NCBI GenBank assembly: GCA_022825705.1
Contig: JAJDWH010000043.1
Span: 124,001-188,000, forward strand
Direction: 5' to 3'
Length of the DNA stretch: 64,000 bases
DNA from: Alphaproteobacteria bacterium
Lineage (GTDB): Bacteria > Pseudomonadota > Alphaproteobacteria > TMED109
The translations under genes were made by a program, and so were the position numbers. Shown piece by piece: positions 59,893 to 64,000 of this stretch. Numbering within the stretch: position 1 is the stretch's first letter; each line of letters starts with the position of its first letter. Below the pieces are notes generated by a model that was not told the DNA's origin, searched no databases, and was given only the letters and a program-made list of their open reading frames with translations.

Positions 59893-60318
59893 GTGGTGGA
59901 CAACCTAAGTCCTGAGGCTCGATCGCGTTGTATGTCGAGGATACGGTCCCGGGATATGAAACCAGAATTGGCTGTCCGCTCAATGGTGCACTCCCTTGGG
60001 TTTCGATTTCGATTACATCGTAAGGGAATGCCTGGCCGGCCTGATCTGGTCTTGCCACGGCATCGCAAAGTAATCTTTGTTCATGGTTGCTTTTGGCATT
60101 GGCATTCAGATCCAAATTGTCCAATTGCTGGACTACCAAAGTCAAATCTCTCGTACTGGAGACCCAAGTTCGTGCGTACGCGAGTTCGGGATCAACAAAA
60201 CGTCACCGCCCTAGAATCCAATGGGTGGCAGGTGTTGATTGTGTGGGAGTGCCAATTGAAACGACCTGGTGCCGTGCTATTTGAACTTTGTCGATTCCTT
60301 GACGAAGGACGACAATGA
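59893..60318 (+). CDS. vsr: Vsr-type very-short-patch-repair endonuclease
   Basis: A 141-residue Vsr nuclease starting with GTG. Key residues align with E. coli Vsr even in numbering: D51 (GRPDLVLP), H64 and H69 (VHGCFWHWH), with zinc ligands C66, H71, C76 and the late Cys in VWECQL. Vsr nicks DNA at T:G mismatches that arise from deaminated 5-methylcytosine, which fits the methyltransferase in the same operon. In E. coli it interacts with MutL; here a MutL-like ATPase is encoded two genes before. It could serve repair or be the system's nuclease. Confidence 0.93.
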   Translation: MVDNLSPEARSRCMSRIRSRDMKPELAVRSMVHSLGFRFRLHRKGMPGRPDLVLPRHRKVIFVHGCFWHWHSDPNCPIAGLPKSNLSYWRPKFVRTRVRDQQNVTALESNGWQVLIVWECQLKRPGAVLFELCRFLDEGRQ

Positions 60319-60754
60319 ATACTGACATGAATTGCGAAAAGAAGATGTTTAGTCTCTTTAGGCGCTGGAACAGATCCTTGGTAGACACGGCTCCTCTCAA
60401 GTTGGCCAGGCTTAGTTATTGGATGGCCACGACTTTGTCGCATTAGTGTTTGTCGGCGATGTTTTCCCAATTTTGCAGCTCGTCGTCGCATGTGCAGACG
60501 CCAGCTCTGGTTGTCGTGTGGTTCGGTGATGCCGTGTCTGGTCCAGGCGCAACACGGAGTGCTTCCCTCGTTTGACCACCTGCTCCAATACACTCGCGAC
60601 TGCCACTCGGTTACCGACGGCAGGGATCGAACCACGATCGACTAGCCGCCGGCTGACCTAGAGCGTATCTGTCATTGAGGGAATCTCAGGGGGGATTTCA
60701 TTTTTGGTAAGGATGTGACTCAAATGGGTTTTGCAGGCGCCGGAGGCCGGACCC
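60319..60754. other. Intergenic stretch after vsr, no gene seen
   Basis: About 435 bases with no recognised coding content, ending at the transposase fragment. It may include decayed insertion-sequence DNA. Confidence 0.4.
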
Positions 60755-61015
60755 ATGACCCGACCCTATTCGAACGACCTTCGTGAGCGCGTGGTACGCG
60801 CCCATCTCGACGGCGAGCCGATCCGCTCGGTGGCGGCACGGTTCGGGGTCAGCGTGTCCTCGGTGCCGAAGTGGGTGGCACGCTATCGCGCGACCGGCAG
60901 CGTCGCACCGGGTCGCGTCGGCGGCCACCGTCCGTGGCTCCTGGAGCCGCATCGCAAGCGGGTGCACGCGTTGGTGGCGGCGACGCCGCACCTGACCCTC
61001 GACCGGCTGCTCCAC
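60755..61015 (+). mobile_element. IS630-family transposase, N-terminal fragment
   Basis: From ATG 60755 the frame gives MTRPYSNDLRERVVRAHLDG, then RSVAARFGVSVSSVPKWVARYR and the second helix-turn-helix ending LTLDRLL. This is the DNA-binding region of IS630-type transposases. After about 87 residues the similarity ends and no catalytic DDE domain follows. It is a dead remnant, without visible terminal repeats. Confidence 0.8.
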
Positions 61016-61546
61016 CACGCTGTCGTCATTCAGATCGAAGGCAACACAGCTACCGGTTGCGGAGCCACGCCGACCTGGTCCCGAGGCACGTGCGCGCCAA
61101 CGCACTCTCCGCACCGCCACCGCCGCCCAAGCGACGCGACCGGCCACCTAAACCACGGAGGAACGACGACGAAACTGGCTCGTCACCAACCCCCACGATT
61201 GAGGAGAATTACGTCGGCTCTTCTGGGCAAACTTACTTCGCTATTTGCAGCGAGGACTAGGTATGCTGGCAGTCGTGGAGGCGGAGCACGGAGAGCATGC
61301 ACTCCAGGCAGACGCCGTGCCCTGTGCAGCCATCTGGCTGCGAAACGGTGCGCGACCAATGTGCAGGGAGTGCATTGACGCAAATCCTCCCAAGAACCCC
61401 AGGATGACGGTACCGGAAGTGTGAAGGGGAAGCCGAACGCGGATTCCGGGAGGATTCCAACTGAAAATGTGTACTTTCCCTGTCAGTATTCGACGCTTCT
61501 TCCTTGAGCGTTCCTCGCGCCACACCAAGGGTCGGAGAACCAAACA
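61016..61546. other. Stretch between the IS630 fragment and the AriA-like gene
   Basis: About 530 bases without a supported gene. It probably contains the promoter of the ATPase-DUF4435 pair near its end, but no clear boxes were recognised. Confidence 0.4.
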
Positions 61547-62830
61547 ATGCCCGTAATCTCATCCGTACACATTACCGGCTTTTGGGGCGATCGAGACGTC
61601 ACCTTCGATCTCAATGACAAAGTCAATTTTTTGATCGGGCAGAATGGCTCCGGCAAAACTACAGCAATTAACCTCATTGCCGCAGCAATGACTGGTGACA
61701 CCGAAAGTCTCAATCGCCTACCATTCGAAAATATCTCCATCTCTCTTTATGACAACGAAACTCGTCGCAGGCCGTCCATCAGCGTTTCTAAGACACGGGT
61801 TGACGATTTTGTCTATCCTGAAATCACTTATAAAATAAAGGAAACCTCCAGCGGACCAGTGCAACAATATCCCTTCGTTCATTATCCTGACGAACGGCGC
61901 CCGCGCAGCGAACCTCCCTTTCGCATGCGTTCTGGTACGCGCACAAGGCGCGAGTATCGAATGGATTTCATTCGTGTACTCACGAATCTGGCGCAGGTGA
62001 GCTGGCTTTCAGTTCACAGAACTACCGTATCTCGTCATCCCGGCGAAAGACCATATCGGGATCATGCAGTTGATCAAAAACTTCAAGAAATCTCGGACCG
62101 TCTGGTACGTTATTTTTCAGAGCTCTCTGTACACGCAAGTACGGAAACACGAAACTTCCAAAGAAAATTTTTTCTCTCACTGATTGAAGATAATCAGGAC
62201 AATCCTAGCCTGTCATTCCTGCTCAAACAAGATCTTGCAGACGACCGTGAAGCCCTGACCGACATCTATCGTCGCTTTGAAGTGCCCGAAAGCCAGTATA
62301 TGGAACGGACCACAAATTTCTTCAGCACACTCAAACGTCTGAAGACTAGAGATCTCGGGGATGGATTCTCGCTTCAAGAACTCATACTACTGATAAATAG
62401 CTGGCGCGTTCATTCACTTGTCGAAGAGTGGGTAGATACAGTTGAGAAAGAAAAAGAAGCCCTAATGCCAAGGGAGTCGTTTCTCGAAATACTGAACCGA
62501 ATGTTCCACAGGAAGAACGCTCGAGTTCTTGACAATAATGAGATTGCATTCGTTACCACGTCTGAAAAAACTCTCACAGCATATGATCTGTCATCTGGTG
62601 AAAAGCAACTATATATAATACTTGCTGAGGCATTGCTCCAGCGAGGCAATTCATGTATTTACATTGCTGATGAGCCGGAACTATCCCTGCATATCAATTG
62701 GCAAGAAATACTCGTTGACAGCCTTAAGGAGTTAAACCCCCGCAGTCAGATCGTATTTGCGACGCACTCCCCAGATATCGTTAGCCATTACTCCGATAGA
62801 GTAATCAATATGGAAGAGATCGTGTCGTGA
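61547..62830 (+). CDS. ABC-type AAA ATPase resembling AriA of the PARIS anti-phage system
   Basis: A 427-residue ATPase with Walker A GQNGSGKT (residues 31-38), the ABC signature LSSGEKQL (348-355), Walker B with DEPELSLH (375-382) and the His switch FATHSPDIV (from 404). The middle is a helical insertion of about 200 residues. This matches AAA_15/AAA_21 ATPases such as AriA, which hold the DUF4435 nuclease inactive until a phage anti-restriction protein is sensed. The stop overlaps the start of the partner gene (GTGA). Confidence 0.85.
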   Translation: MPVISSVHITGFWGDRDVTFDLNDKVNFLIGQNGSGKTTAINLIAAAMTGDTESLNRLPFENISISLYDNETRRRPSISVSKTRVDDFVYPEITYKIKETSSGPVQQYPFVHYPDERRPRSEPPFRMRSGTRTRREYRMDFIRVLTNLAQVSWLSVHRTTVSRHPGERPYRDHAVDQKLQEISDRLVRYFSELSVHASTETRNFQRKFFLSLIEDNQDNPSLSFLLKQDLADDREALTDIYRRFEVPESQYMERTTNFFSTLKRLKTRDLGDGFSLQELILLINSWRVHSLVEEWVDTVEKEKEALMPRESFLEILNRMFHRKNARVLDNNEIAFVTTSEKTLTAYDLSSGEKQLYIILAEALLQRGNSCIYIADEPELSLHINWQEILVDSLKELNPRSQIVFATHSPDIVSHYSDRVINMEEIVS

Positions 62831-63717
62831 TTTTCACTCGAACGAATCAAGGTTTATCCAACCTCAAGTTATTTAAGGGCGTTGATATAGTTATCTTTTG
62901 CGAGGGGGGTGGTCCGTTGTCGGTGTCATCGGAAGATGCACTATCTGGCAAGCACTTCAAATTCTCGGATGATATAAGGTTTTGGAGGCCATTGTTTGCT
63001 CGATTAAGGCCAGGTTTGGGAGTAAGTTTCCGGGCCGTTGGGACGAAGGACACGCTCAAAGCAATCGCTCGTAGACTGACTTGCGGTACTATTTCCGGTG
63101 TTTGCGTTGTAATGGACAGAGATTTCGATGAATTATTTGAAGGCCTCATCCTCCATCATCGTGTCCTTTATACGCACAAGTATAGCTGGGAAAGCGATTT
63201 GCTGGAGACTCGCGTAATTTTGCACGCATTTCAGAGAATTGCAATTTCTGAAGTTTCAAATAGGACTTTGGAACGCCAGATTCGACCAGTCATTTCCAAG
63301 TTGTTTGCCGAACTTCGGCATTTCGTTCGCGCCGATGTAATTCTGAGCGCCGCCGGTAGGCCATTATTTCCTCGGAAAAACCCAGTGTCGGTTCTAGGAA
63401 GGCGACACCGTCTTCAGCCGCCAGCACTTGACATTCCGGACGTCAAGAATCGGTTGGCCAAACACCACGCTAAAATTAAGGGCTTTTTTCTTATTCGTCC
63501 GTTAGCATCAGTGAGCGAGCGTAAGCATTGTTTTGGTAAACTGTGTCTTGCTGCGGCCATACAAATATTGCATTATCTCAATGACCGGCAAAAACAGCCT
63601 AGTTTAGCAAACGTATATTGCAAGAAATTTCTCGTCCAAGGATGTCACACCTGGATTGAGGAAAAGCCGGGGAGTGCTACTGCGAGATATTATTCGCGCA
63701 TTGTTGCGGCTGTTTGA
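62827..63717 (+). CDS. DUF4435/Toprim-like effector resembling AriB of PARIS
   Basis: A 296-residue protein with a Toprim-like core: VIFCE26GG as the catalytic Glu motif and VVMD97-R-D99-F-D101-E as the acidic metal motif, then THKYSWESDLLE, diagnostic for DUF4435. In PARIS, AriB released from AriA cuts host tRNA and aborts infection, and its conserved Glu is essential. It starts with GTG in the overlap. The two genes have no other partner in the window. Confidence 0.83.
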   Translation: MIFTRTNQGLSNLKLFKGVDIVIFCEGGGPLSVSSEDALSGKHFKFSDDIRFWRPLFARLRPGLGVSFRAVGTKDTLKAIARRLTCGTISGVCVVMDRDFDELFEGLILHHRVLYTHKYSWESDLLETRVILHAFQRIAISEVSNRTLERQIRPVISKLFAELRHFVRADVILSAAGRPLFPRKNPVSVLGRRHRLQPPALDIPDVKNRLAKHHAKIKGFFLIRPLASVSERKHCFGKLCLAAAIQILHYLNDRQKQPSLANVYCKKFLVQGCHTWIEEKPGSATARYYSRIVAAV

Positions 63718-64000
63718 GTGGCCGCGACGGCAAGTTGCGTATGTTCGATCAGACTTCTGTGGTTGTACACGGCGCCCGATGTTTGTCTTGTTTGGGTTAC
63801 TGAGCATCCGTTAGCCGTCGAGAGGGAGGACTAGGAAATTTGTCGGTAGTGAAATTGGAGCCAGATCGAAAGCGTGGCCGTTCGGGCGTCGTCTCTTCTC
63901 TATTCCGATGGTGACGAAGCGTATCGGAGCTGTCTAGCGTGCAATCGCATGTCGCGGCGTTCAGGGTGCGGCAGGGCGACGTGCGCAAGCGTCGTTCGGC
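63718..64000. other. Tail of the window, no gene seen
   Basis: About 280 bases after the DUF4435 gene. Short frames only. Confidence 0.4.

Noticed and set aside
60192..60635. 147-codon minus-strand frame over the end of vsr
   Set aside because: Antisense to vsr and without recognisable content.
1..64000. CRISPR array, rRNA or tRNA genes
   Set aside because: No regularly spaced identical repeats and no rRNA or tRNA-like segment was found on reading either strand; a covariance-model search would be needed to exclude a tRNA fully.

Overview
The window looks like a chromosome segment of a high-GC, aerobic, Gram-negative bacterium, most likely an uncultured alphaproteobacterium. This is inferred from ubiquinone biosynthesis (Coq7), DsbB, a Dpp-type ABC transporter, a PQQ dehydrogenase with its cytochrome, and the overall style of the genes. 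No rRNA, tRNA or CRISPR array was seen, so the taxonomy rests on protein character only.

Left part (1-40.8 kb): mostly catabolic and redox genes in short overlapping operons. In order: a 5'-truncated Baeyer-Villiger-type monooxygenase, a D-2-hydroxyacid dehydrogenase, a GFA-family protein, an SDR, a secreted cyclase-family hydrolase and a Rieske oxygenase. Next is a cluster of XRE-ImmA/IrrE, PIN protein and DEAD/DUF1998 helicase, then a complete nickel-pincer-cofactor operon (larC-larE-larB-larA, minus strand). These are followed by an atypical SDR, an exported dienelactone-hydrolase-like protein, and a PQQ dehydrogenase carrying the lanthanide-type D-Y-D motif with its cytochrome c. A three-subunit nitrile hydratase/thiocyanate-hydrolase-like operon, a thiolase-DUF35 pair, uronate dehydrogenase with a PduO-type adenosyltransferase, and one long plus-strand run (M20 amidohydrolase, dppA-B-C-DF, yqaA, dsbB, coq7) complete the region. 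Toxin-antitoxin modules are scattered through it: a dead PIN pair near 22 kb, RES-Xre at 26 kb, Phd-VapC at 27.5 kb and Fic at 29 kb.

Accessory part (40.8-54.7 kb): starts exactly at the 3' end of coq7. Three further partial copies of the coq7 3' end lie downstream in the same orientation (44.5, 46.1 and 54.65 kb), and a possible 5' remnant sits at 49.95 kb. I read this as serial insertion of accessory DNA at the coq7 3' end. The DNA between the copies holds a broken surface lipoprotein, an RTX-repeat secreted protein, HigBA, a FitAB/VapBC pair with a perfect palindromic operator, an integrase fragment, AbiE, hipB with a truncated hipA, an AAA ATPase, a GST, and a methyltransferase-HNH fusion.

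Right part (54.7-64 kb): visibly less GC-rich and dominated by anti-phage-type genes. A five-gene operon (C5 methyltransferase, MutL/MORC-like GHKL ATPase, two uncharacterised proteins, Vsr endonuclease) has almost every gene overlapping its neighbour. After an IS630 fragment comes a two-gene AAA ATPase plus DUF4435/Toprim pair resembling PARIS (AriA-AriB). The window as a whole is a metabolic backbone joined to a defence/toxin-antitoxin island anchored at coq7.
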